The notes below the pieces were generated by a model that was not told the DNA's origin, ran no database searches, and saw only the letters and a program-made list of their open reading frames with translations. The position numbers were made by a program, and so were the translations under genes. A DNA stretch of 29,620 nucleotides from a virus. Location: IMG/VR virus record IMGVR_UViG_3300044701_002342, positions 1 through 29,620 of that record; one strand, written 5' to 3'. Shown here one piece after another: positions 11,915-19,900 of the stretch (positions within the stretch are counted from its first letter, which is position 1; each line of letters begins with the position of its first letter).

Positions 11915-12916
11915 ATGACCACCACCACCGACCAACTTGCCTGGTGGCGCGAACGCGCCGGTGCCCATCCGCTGCTCACGCCCAAACAGGAGCTGGTCCT
12001 GGGGCGGCAGGTGCAGGCCTGGCAGGCTGACCCAGCAGCGGCCGATGCCCGCACCGAGCGCCGCGGCCGGCGGGCTCGCGATCGACTGGTCGCTGCAAAC
12101 CTGCGGCTGGTGATCGCGGTAGCTCGCCGCCATCAACGGCACGTCACCGCCGGCTGCGGGTTGGACGACCTGATCCAAGGCGGCAACATCGGCCTGTGCC
12201 GGGCGGCAGAGAAGTTCGACCCGAGCCGCGGCTACCGGTTCTCCACCTACGCTTACTGGTGGATCAGCCAAGGTGTCCGTGCCGTTGTGGACCGGGACAG
12301 CCGCACCATCCGCATGCCGACGACGTTTGCGTCAAGGCTTCACGCGATCCAGGCGGCGACACAGACGCTGGTCCTGCGGTTGGGCCGTGAGCCGCGACAC
12401 GACGAGCTGGCAGCTGAGCTGGGCATCCACCGCGGCGCATTGGATGCGCTGCTGACGATCGGCGGACGCTGCGCCAGCCTGGACCGGCTGATCAGCGACA
12501 GCGGCGAGACAACGTTCGTCGAGGCCCTCGCGGCACCAAGCAATCCTGAGGACGACGATGAGCAGCTACAGGATCTCCGCAGCCGAATCGAAGCGCTGCC
12601 TGACCACCTGGCCCGACTGGTGCAGGCCCGTTACCACCACAAGGTGCCGGCAGCGGAGATCGCAGCACAGGAGCGGCTGACGCCATTGGAGCTGAGGCGC
12701 CGGATGAGGACCGCCATTGGGATGCTCAGTGGCCTGCCTGCTGCTGCTGCACCGCCGTGCCAGGAGGGCTTGATCACAGGTGATCAACTGGCCCTGTTTG
12801 CGCTGACAGCACCTGCGCAGCGAAGTGATGCCAGTCGGAAGGCGGCGGCACGGCGACACCATCGGCCATCATCTGATGAGCCTCAAGCTCAGCAATTCGC
12901 TTTGCTGCTTGCTTGA
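11915..12916 (+). CDS. Phage-encoded RNA polymerase sigma factor, sigma-70 group 2-like, 333 aa
   Basis: Region 1.2 is seen at about residues 17-34 (AHPLLTPKQELVLGRQVQ), region 2 at about 60-125 (RLVAANLRLVIAVARRHQ, LDDLIQGGNIGLCRAAEKFD, GYRFSTYAYWWISQGVRAVV, SRTIRMP) and region 3 after it (LGREPRHDELAAELGI). The core-binding and -10-melting segments are well kept. Region 4 (PAAEIAAQERLTPLELRRRM) lacks the usual TLEEIG...RERIRQIE signature, so -35 recognition is probably altered or lost. It resembles the cyanobacterial group 2 sigma family. The C-terminal tail overlaps a convergent gene. It could redirect host RNA polymerase to phage promoters. Confidence 0.9.
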   Translation: MTTTTDQLAWWRERAGAHPLLTPKQELVLGRQVQAWQADPAAADARTERRGRRARDRLVAANLRLVIAVARRHQRHVTAGCGLDDLIQGGNIGLCRAAEKFDPSRGYRFSTYAYWWISQGVRAVVDRDSRTIRMPTTFASRLHAIQAATQTLVLRLGREPRHDELAAELGIHRGALDALLTIGGRCASLDRLISDSGETTFVEALAAPSNPEDDDEQLQDLRSRIEALPDHLARLVQARYHHKVPAAEIAAQERLTPLELRRRMRTAIGMLSGLPAAAAPPCQEGLITGDQLALFALTAPAQRSDASRKAAARRHHRPSSDEPQAQQFALLLA

Positions 12917-13067
12917 TGATCTGCTGGTAGGCCAGCAGGCTATCGGCGATCCGCTCGGTGATCGGCAGCAGCTCTGCATGGCTCAGACTGCGCAGCTTCC
13001 GATGGATGCATTCTCTGGCGAAGTCAGTCTCAGCAGACTTTTCCAGGAGCAGCCAACTGGCATCCAT
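12774..13067 (-). CDS. Hypothetical helical protein, convergent with the sigma factor, 97 aa
   Basis: Starting with ATG at 13067 (MDASWLLLEKSAETDFAREC) it encodes amphipathic helices (RKLRSLSHAELLPITERIAD, YQQIIKQAAKRIAELEAHQM). A longer frame would use TTG at 13124. It overlaps the sigma factor 3' end by 143 nt, where the sigma tail is low-complexity, so the overlap region appears shaped by this gene. Its ATG shares the tetranucleotide CATG with the plus-strand ATG at 13066. Antisense transcription could affect the sigma gene. Confidence 0.6.
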   Translation of the reverse strand: MDASWLLLEKSAETDFARECIHRKLRSLSHAELLPITERIADSLLAYQQIIKQAAKRIAELEAHQMMADGVAVPPPSDWHHFAAQVLSAQTGPVDHL

Positions 13068-13257
13068 GAGTGAGCCTGCCGATGATTCCCCACAGTCTGA
13101 TGAAGTCAGATTGACTGTCGTCAATGTTGATGATGGCGCCCAGTGGCAGGCGTGCCTGGGCGGCTATTGCGTCCGCAGCGGCAGCGGCACCAGGTTGTTG
13201 GAGGAACTGCGGGCACTGCTCAGGAGCAAGGGAATTGAGCCGCCGCGGCAGGGTTAG
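13066..13257 (+). CDS. Small hypothetical protein, 63 aa
   Basis: Begins MSEPADDSPQSDEVRLTVVN and continues VDDGAQWQACLGGYCVRSGS and LLEELRALLRSKGI, a plausible small alpha/beta protein. Divergent from the 12774 gene with overlapping start codons; its stop overlaps that of the convergent HNH gene. No family is recognised. Confidence 0.5.
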   Translation: MSEPADDSPQSDEVRLTVVNVDDGAQWQACLGGYCVRSGSGTRLLEELRALLRSKGIEPPRQG

Positions 13258-13520
13258 CGGATCCAGTCCAGCAGCCGCTGCTCACGCACGCTGGACCAGC
13301 CGGGGTGAGCCCTAAACCACTCCAGTGCATCGCTGTGCCCCTTGGCCAGATTGCAGGCCGAGCATGCCGGCACCAGGTTCTCGCGGGCGGTGACGTCGCC
13401 ACGGGCCAGCGGGCGGACGTGGTCGAGCGTGTCGGCAGCGGCGCCGCAGTAGGCGCAGTCGGTGCCCCAGTCGGCGAAGATGCCGCGGCGCAGCCTGGCC
13501 TTCCCTTCGCGTTTCGTCAC
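13254..13520 (-). CDS. HNH endonuclease, 88 aa
   Basis: The frame is open farther upstream through the endolysin gene; I prefer the GTG at 13520 (TKREGKARLRRGIFADWG). The HNH signature is CAYCG ... LDHVRPLARGD ... ENLVPACSACNLAKG, with the metal/catalytic DH and two CxxC pairs for structural zinc. Phage HNH proteins next to the terminase help DNA packaging; here it lies beyond the endolysin, so it might instead be a homing or stand-alone nuclease, or sit next to the packaging genes if the phage genome is circularly joined. Length is typical of small HNH proteins. Confidence 0.85.
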   Translation of the reverse strand: MTKREGKARLRRGIFADWGTDCAYCGAAADTLDHVRPLARGDVTARENLVPACSACNLAKGHSDALEWFRAHPGWSSVREQRLLDWIR

Positions 13521-13558
13521 CAGCTCGGGCCGTCGATGTGGTGGTGGAGCACGCCGTA

Positions 13559-14629
13559 TCAGTAATCCCAGCGCATGCGCGGCCGGCCCTTGCGGATGCC
13601 CAGGTGGACGAAGCCCTTCGGTGCGCCGTAGCCCAGGCTGTAGGACCACTCCTTGTCGCACCAGTCCTGCACGACCCGGATCGGTGCACCATCGACGTAG
13701 AAGTCCACAGCGCCGACACCCGGCGCGTCGTAGAGGTGCTCGCTGCTGCTGGCGCCGCCCACGCTGCGATTGATCGCCGGTGGCCGGTAGCCGCTGGTGA
13801 TGATCACCGGCTTGCCAAACCGTAAGCGCACCCGCTCCATGAATGCCGCCAGCTCAGCGGCAGTGTCCACCTGATGTTGAGCGGTGAATCGCCGCGCCTC
13901 CTGACCCAGGGCGAACTCACCGAGCGTGAAGTGCGCGCTGAGCCTGGTGCCGAACGGATCGCTCGGGCGGACGCGGCCCGGCTGCGGCGCCTGCTGCTTG
14001 CCGGTGAACAGCGCCACCTCTGCCGCCCGCCGCCGTGTCAGGCCTGGCAGCACGCCGCTGCCGCCCTTGTTCCAGCGTGGCAGCTCCTCACGCACCACCA
14101 GCGTCGGATCCTCACCGCGGATCAGCCGCTTGCGCAGGGTGCTCTCCTGCAGGGCGCCAATGCCGACGTTGTAGGCAAAGCTCGTGAGCGCCGCCTGGCG
14201 GTTGGCATTCCAGTCGGCTGCCATCGGCAGCGCCGTCAGCATGCCGTGGTGGAACTCGCGCACATCCCGCAGCAAAGCATCATCGGCCTGCTGCTGCGTC
14301 CAGACAGTGCCGGGTCCGATGCGAAAGCCGGTGCTGCCCCATCCGATCGTCCACGGCTCACCGCCGGTGCCGGGGTCCGGGTAGGCCTTGAGCTTGCAGC
14401 CCTCAAACTCACGCACGATGGCCAGGCATGGCGTCAGCCAGTCAATGCCGGGACTGGGTGACGGCTCGGGCTTCGCCGGCGGATCGGCGCGGAACAGCTC
14501 GGCGAACTCCACCAGGGCGCCCGGGTCGTTGGTGCTCAGCCGCTGCTGCAGCTGCCGCCAGGCGCTGATCTGGTGACTGAGATCCTTATGCGCCCTGGCT
14601 GCACTCAGCAGTTGAATCGGATCAGCCAT
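13559..14629 (-). CDS. Two-domain endolysin: GH24 muramidase plus M15 peptidase, 356 aa
   Basis: Start chosen at ATG 14629; an alternative GTG is 9 nt upstream. After a helical N-terminal region, residues about 66-205 form a T4-type lysozyme (REFEGCKLKAYPDPG ... EPWTIGWGST ... AALTSFAYNVGIGAL), with E76, D85 and T94 matching the catalytic Glu-Asp-Thr triad. Residues about 235-356 form an M15_3-type carboxypeptidase/endopeptidase (FTLGEFA ... VIITSGYRPPAINRSVGG ... SEHLYDAPGVGAVDF ... FVHLGI) with His, Asp and His as zinc ligands; the spacing between the first His and Asp is longer than the usual SxHxxGxAxD. No signal peptide, so a holin is needed for export. It cuts both glycan and peptide bonds of the host wall. 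Confidence 0.9.
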   Translation of the reverse strand: MADPIQLLSAARAHKDLSHQISAWRQLQQRLSTNDPGALVEFAELFRADPPAKPEPSPSPGIDWLTPCLAIVREFEGCKLKAYPDPGTGGEPWTIGWGSTGFRIGPGTVWTQQQADDALLRDVREFHHGMLTALPMAADWNANRQAALTSFAYNVGIGALQESTLRKRLIRGEDPTLVVREELPRWNKGGSGVLPGLTRRRAAEVALFTGKQQAPQPGRVRPSDPFGTRLSAHFTLGEFALGQEARRFTAQHQVDTAAELAAFMERVRLRFGKPVIITSGYRPPAINRSVGGASSSEHLYDAPGVGAVDFYVDGAPIRVVQDWCDKEWSYSLGYGAPKGFVHLGIRKGRPRMRWDY

Positions 14630-14675
14630 CACACCCACAGCTTCAGTAGAAACCTAGTGATGCCGCCAGCCACGG

Positions 14676-14978
14676 ATGACAGCACCATCATTGGCATGGA
14701 GTGACGTCAACCTCTACAAGCTGCCCAGTGGTGATCATCTGTGGGGACGAGAGTTTGAGCTGCTGCCAGCAGGGACGATGTTTGCCGCAGCCGCAATCCT
14801 GCGCGGGCTGATTGGCGTCGAGGCGCAACCACTGGATGAGCAGCGTTGTCAGATCTACGATGGCGCGCTGCTGGTGATCTACGGGCTGGATGACACCGAG
14901 ACCCGCGAGCTTGATGCCTACCGTGACGAGATCCTGGAGGGCTTCCGTCTGCGCCAGCTGCAGGATGCTCAGGGCTGA
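14676..14978 (+). CDS. Hypothetical protein opposite to the lysis operon, 100 aa
   Basis: Starts MTAPSLAWSDVNLYKLPSGD and carries a fold with strands and a helix (LLPAGTMFAAAAILRGLIGV, YDGALLVIYGLDD, RDEILEGFRLRQLQDA). It lies alone on the plus strand between the endolysin and the holin-like genes; its stop overlaps the convergent 14969 gene by 10 nt. No family is recognised. A plus-strand gene inside a leftward lysis operon is odd and suggests a moron gene. Confidence 0.6.
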   Translation: MTAPSLAWSDVNLYKLPSGDHLWGREFELLPAGTMFAAAAILRGLIGVEAQPLDEQRCQIYDGALLVIYGLDDTETRELDAYRDEILEGFRLRQLQDAQG

Positions 14979-15202
14979 TCGGTGAAGCGGCCGCGGGAAT
15001 CACGCCGGCGCCGCGGTCGGTTGGCTCTGGTGGCCGGCTCGCGGCGCTTGACCTCGTAGGGGAACAGCTCGGAGCCCATGTGCAGCAGCAACTGCAGCAC
15101 ACTGTTATCCCGTGCCTTGCTCATCCCGATCAGCTCGGAGAGCACGAACAGCCCGAAGCCAATCCAGACCTCAAGGTTCTCGGGTGGTGCAGGCATGTTC
15201 AT
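14969..15202 (-). CDS. Small membrane protein, holin/lysis-associated candidate, 77 aa
   Basis: Residues about 10-24 form a hydrophobic helix (EVWIGFGLFVLSELIGM), followed by an amphipathic stretch (VLQLLLHMGSELFPYE) and a strongly basic tail (RREPATRANRPRRRRDSRGR). One membrane segment with a basic C terminus between endolysin and tail genes fits a holin or a regulator of lysis, but no family match is certain. Its ATG overlaps the stop of the next upstream gene (ATGA). Confidence 0.6.
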   Translation of the reverse strand: MNMPAPPENLEVWIGFGLFVLSELIGMSKARDNSVLQLLLHMGSELFPYEVKRREPATRANRPRRRRDSRGRFTDQP

Positions 15203-15435
15203 TTCGTCGCCTCCAGTCGAATGATTCGATCGCCATGGTTGTCAACTTCGCGTTCAATCCGCTCCAGTCGGCCACGGAACTGGGCCTGGTTTTCAATCAC
15301 GCGATCCAGCTGGGCCGGCACCCGGTGGATCAGGTAGCCGATTCCGCCCAACGTGCTGGCGGCGACCACCACCAGCGTGCCTGCGATGGCCTGGGCCTTG
15401 ATCTCGCGCCATAGTGGTATGGGCGTTGGAGCCAT
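15199..15435 (-). CDS. Membrane protein with coiled coil, holin/spanin-like candidate, 78 aa
   Basis: Residues about 13-36 are a membrane helix (AQAIAGTLVVVAASTLGGIG), followed by a coiled coil (RVIENQAQFRGRLERIEREV DNHGDRIIRLEATK when read on). The arrangement of a short N-terminal membrane helix with a coiled coil resembles inner-membrane spanins and XhlA-like hemolysin/holin proteins. It is translationally coupled to the 14969 gene, forming a likely lysis pair with the endolysin. Confidence 0.6.
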   Translation of the reverse strand: MAPTPIPLWREIKAQAIAGTLVVVAASTLGGIGYLIHRVPAQLDRVIENQAQFRGRLERIEREVDNHGDRIIRLEATK

Positions 15436-15461
15436 CGCGCTGCACTGGCCGGATATCTACC

Positions 15462-15938
15462 TCAGGCTAGGTATGGGCTCGGTCCCAGCAGTGCGCTATT
15501 CCATTGCGCGATCAGCTCTGCTGTATCACGGGCTGATTCAATCGCTGGATCTGCCGGCGCATCACGCAGTGCCTGCTTGGCGGCGGTGATCGCCGCGGTA
15601 TCACCACCGGTCTCCAGTGCCCGGACGAACTGCACATCCAGCTGCTGCAGCACCCAAGCCCTGGCGTTGCGGATCGCATCACGGAAGATCTCACGAGCAG
15701 CTGCCATATCAACGACGATCGGCAGGTCGTCATCGTCGCCGTACCGCCATGCTGCGATGAACGCGAAGTGGGCCGGCAGCTGGGCACGACTGATGATCCG
15801 ATGCTCACGGCTCGGCGGCACGTCCTTGGCGGCGATCCCCTCGATCGTCAGCCCGCAGTCAGGTGCAGGCAGAAGTAGCACCGCTTGGCCGGCGTCACCG
15901 TGATAGACGATCAGATGGTCAGCGAGTGAAAGGGCCAT
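15462..15938 (-). CDS. Tail fibre-associated protein, possible assembly chaperone, 158 aa
   Basis: The N-terminal half is beta-rich (SLADHLIVYHGDAGQAVLLL; LPIVVDM). The C-terminal half is helical (AREIFRDAIRNARAWVLQQL DV..., DTAAITAAKQALRDAPADPA, ELIAQWNSALLG); its AAKQALRD segment, followed by DPAIESA, is typical of small tail proteins next to fibre genes, often annotated as fibre assembly proteins. The start codon overlaps the fibre stop, which supports joint production. Confidence 0.65.
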   Translation of the reverse strand: MALSLADHLIVYHGDAGQAVLLLPAPDCGLTIEGIAAKDVPPSREHRIISRAQLPAHFAFIAAWRYGDDDDLPIVVDMAAAREIFRDAIRNARAWVLQQLDVQFVRALETGGDTAAITAAKQALRDAPADPAIESARDTAELIAQWNSALLGPSPYLA

Positions 15939-16996
15939 CAGCAGAAGGTAGCGATGTTGATAACAGACCGACCGATCAGTGCGTTAGATGTATTAAAAGC
16001 AGCAAGATCGACATAGCTCGCGCTGTCGCTGTCGCCGTCTGAATAAAGGTTGATGATGCCAGCAGTTGACATACCAGAGCAGGTCGCAACCGTAGTGTGC
16101 TGAGCACTGGGCATCGCCGTGGTAAAGTTCACGCGAAACACCTGCGTTGCAGGAGTGTTTACCTGAATGGATGACACATTGAAGGCACGGATCACCGTCA
16201 GCGCATTGGCCTTGATCTTCGCGTAGGCCCTTGCTGTATTCGTTGCATACACCTCGCCAGTGGATTCATTCGGCGTCGTGCCGCCTACGCAGACCTGTCG
16301 GCTTGAGTTGATGCGCAGCGCTTCGGAAACGCCAGATGTTGTGCCAACACTGATGACAAACCGACCCGGAAGGTTTGAACCTGACGGAGCACCATCGACA
16401 TCGCAGCGGATTATGCCGGCATTGCCATAGGTGGTTGAGTCGCTGACTGTACCCTGCCAGGCAATTTGCCCAATGGTGTCACCTGACTCCGACGCCAGCG
16501 GAGCGGACTCAGTTCCGCGAGATGCGGCGAAGATAAAATCGGTCCGGCTCGTAGCTGCTGTTTGCCAGCCAAAGATCCCAAAGCTAGAGGCCTGGCCGCT
16601 GTCGCCTCTAATCTGCTGTTTGCCGCGGAGGATCATCAAGGTGGCGGTAAGCGACAGGCGCGTCGCTCCGTTGGCAGCCAATCCCACCGTGTTCGCCGCC
16701 GGCAGGAACATCCCGTTGGCAGGGATCGCAGATGAAGTAGGGACGAACCCAGGCGACTGAATCGCGCTGGTGGTCGTCAGGCCGGTTAGGTTATAGGTGG
16801 ACGCCAGCTCACCCCAGGCCGTGCCGCTCCATTTCTGCCAGCGACCGACGCCACTGTTCCAGCGGATCGTGCCGGTCGGAATGTTGCTGCTGGTGGTGCC
16901 GTCAAACTGCAGCGCCAGGTCGTCGTCACGGCCCTTTGTCTCCGCCACGAAGTTGACGTAGGTGCTGGCCAGTGTTGGGTTCGCCCAGTTCGCCAT
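15938..16996 (-). CDS. Tail fibre protein, 352 aa
   Basis: The N terminus (MANWANPTLASTYVNFVAET, then DDDLALQFDGTTSSNIPTGT, RWQKWSGTAWGEL) is the conserved attachment part of a fibre family in cyanobacterial siphophages. It is followed by repetitive beta-rich, Ser/Thr/Ala-rich sequence (ANTVGLAANGATRLSLTATL) that resembles intramolecular-chaperone-free fibre shafts, and a variable C-terminal domain with lower GC. It likely binds the host surface. Its end overlaps the start of the gpJ-like gene by one base, and it lies immediately downstream. Confidence 0.8.
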   Translation of the reverse strand: MANWANPTLASTYVNFVAETKGRDDDLALQFDGTTSSNIPTGTIRWNSGVGRWQKWSGTAWGELASTYNLTGLTTTSAIQSPGFVPTSSAIPANGMFLPAANTVGLAANGATRLSLTATLMILRGKQQIRGDSGQASSFGIFGWQTAATSRTDFIFAASRGTESAPLASESGDTIGQIAWQGTVSDSTTYGNAGIIRCDVDGAPSGSNLPGRFVISVGTTSGVSEALRINSSRQVCVGGTTPNESTGEVYATNTARAYAKIKANALTVIRAFNVSSIQVNTPATQVFRVNFTTAMPSAQHTTVATCSGMSTAGIINLYSDGDSDSASYVDLAAFNTSNALIGRSVINIATFC

Positions 16997-19900
16997 CAGA
17001 CTCCTCTAGCACTCCAACTGAATGGCCCGCTGACCCGGTTGCCTGCTGTGTCGAACAACAGCACCTTGAACGTAGTCGGGTTTGGTGTATCCACAAAATC
17101 ATAAACAGCAATCACTGCAGACGTCCCTAGCGGCGTGACCGAGATCGCCTGCACGTCAAGGAACGCAACGTTGAACGTGACCGTCGTGCCACCGCTATCG
17201 GCCGCAGCGGCGGTGCCGTTGCCGAAGTCATTGCGCAGCTTGGTTTCAAGCCGCACATTCAACGACGACGCAGCCATCAGGCCTTTGTCATCCGTCGCGC
17301 TGAACTGGTACAGGGTCTTGACGTACCTGAAGTTCGAAGCAAACACCGAAGTGACGCCGGCATAATCAGTCCATACATCGCCGGTGGTGGCACGAACGCT
17401 GATTGTTGGTGTCGCCGTGACTGTGCCGGTGATCGTCTGCCTGGTCAGTGTTGCTGTGACCTTGGAGCTTGAGATCAGACTGCCGAGATCGATTGTCTCT
17501 TCATAGCTGGCACTGGTGGCTGATGGCAGCGCGTAGAAGGTGTAGCCAGCATCAATATGATCCTGCAACGTCGTCCAGCTGCGAGACGTGAAGTGTTGCT
17601 CAAACGTCTCGGTTGTGTTCACTGGTCCGTACAGGATGCCGCTTTCGACGACGACATTGCTCTTGCTTCCGGCAAAGTTGCTGTTGCTGTCAGACTGCAG
17701 CTGGTAGTCCGGCGGCTGGTTCACGACTGCCGCCACCGAACCAGGTGTGCCGACATTGCCGGCGCTGTCGATGCCAGCCAGCCAGTAGGTGTAAGTCCCG
17801 CTGACGACCTCAAACACCGATGTGAATGTTCCCTGCTTGACACCGATCACCGTGGCGCCTGCCCACGTTGCACCACGCCGCAGTTCATAGCCGGTGACTG
17901 GCAGCGTGCGGGTGCAGTCGTTCCAGCGCAGCAGCACATTGTTATCAACTACCTGCTGAGTGATGGACGGCTGCGATGGCGCCTGGATCACGCCCTGCCA
18001 GCTGCCGGCGGCACCTAGCCCGCCGAGCGTATCAACAGCAGCGACGAACCAGGTCCGCTGGCCAGTCCATGCCGCTTTCGTCGAGAACGTCGTCCCCTGC
18101 ACACTGGCGACCACCACACCGGCGCCGAACGATGCGCCGTAGCGGATCTCGTAGAACTGCGTCGTCAGGCTGCCGGACACCGCTGTCCACGACAGCTCCA
18201 CCTGATCAGCCTTGAATGATCCGGTTACCGCTGGTGCGGGCGCACTAGACACCGTTGCAGTCGCACTGGCTGCATTGGCGCTGTAGCGGCCTGATGTATC
18301 CAGCGCCTTGATGGTCCAAGTGGTGGCATTGTTCGGCACCGTATCCACCTGGATCGAAGTGGTCTGAAACAGGCCCAGTTTCTTGTCGTTGCCAAAGATC
18401 ACGCCTTCCCAGATCTCGTAACCGGCCAGATCAAGATCAGGGACAGGATTCCAACGCAGCGTGGCACCTAGGTTTGGATCCACAAAGGCCGTGAAGCCGG
18501 TCACATTTGATGGCGGCAGCAGCTTGCCTTGCGTCGAGTAGGTGAGCCGTGCAGGCAGCGCTGATGGGATCAGCTGTGCCCTGATGCTGTAGACCTCGAT
18601 CTCATAGACGCCGATACCGGCATCCTGGATTTCGTAATCCAGCGAGTTCTGTACGGTTTGATTCCAGCTGCCGCCTTGGAACCGCCAGCGCACGCGGTAT
18701 GTGTTGACGCCTAGCACCGCAGGCCAGCTAATGATCAGCTTCGACAAGATCTTGCCGGTGTTTTCGTACAGCGCTTCCCGAGCGTTGATACTGCTCGGTG
18801 GACTCGGCACTTCATTCAGCAACGTCACCGACGGCTCGATCAACGGCTGATCGCGTTCAATGAAGTTGTACTTCGACGGATTATGGGCGACTGCCGTGAC
18901 GGCATAATTCACACCATCCTGCTCCTGAACCGTCAGCACCCGCCAAGTGGTCGCCTGAATGGCAGGTGTCTCAAAGATCCAGATGCTGTTGGCATTTGGT
19001 GCTGTCGTGAATGGAGTGGTGACATTCACCGTCGCGCCGCCAGATGTTGACGTGTTGACGGGACGACTTTGCACAGTGCCATCCGGCAGGATCACCGAGA
19101 TCGTCGAACCCGCTGCATAGTTGATGTCCTGCGAGCTATCCAGCCGGATGCTGGTGGTCGTGGCTGATGCAATCCGCCCACCACGACGCACACCAGCGCG
19201 CACCGGGTCGGCGATCTCAATGATCTGCCCAGGCCTGACCTGCACGCCTTCCGCCAGCGCTGTCGTGAAGCTCACGACCTCTGACTCGTTCCATTCGGAA
19301 TACAGCAGCCATTCGCCGACTCGTTGCGCCTGGCCGCGGGATGTGCAGGCGAAAGCCGTCACCTCACGGGTGACGACGCCATAGCGGGTGATCTTGTCGC
19401 GATCTTCGACGACCTGATAGTCAATGTCACGCTTGGTGATGTTGAAGAATCCAACGATCGCCACCGTCGGGCGATTCTTCAGGCTGCCGGACTCATAGCG
19501 GAAGCCTTCTTCGGTGACGTTCGCCAGCGTGAACAGGCACGCCGGATCAGTCGGCCGATCCTGGCTGATCGTCAGCGACCCAGCAGACCAATACGGCATG
19601 GCGCGGAACACTGACGCCATGTCGTTGATCAGCCTGTACGCATCCTGCTGGGTCTGGATGTTGACGTTGCAGGAGAATCGTGGCTCGGTGCCGCCGAAGC
19701 CACTTGGCACCAGTGCGCTGCAGTATTGGCTGGCGGAATAGAACGCCCACTTGTCCAGCTGTGATGCATCCAGGTGGTCACCCAGTCCATACCGCTTGGA
19801 TGTGAGCAGGTCCCAGAGAATCCAGGCGGGATCTGTCGTCCATTGCGCGGCACCGAAGTTGCCATTCCAGATGCCGCTGTAAACCAAGCGGCCATTGGTG

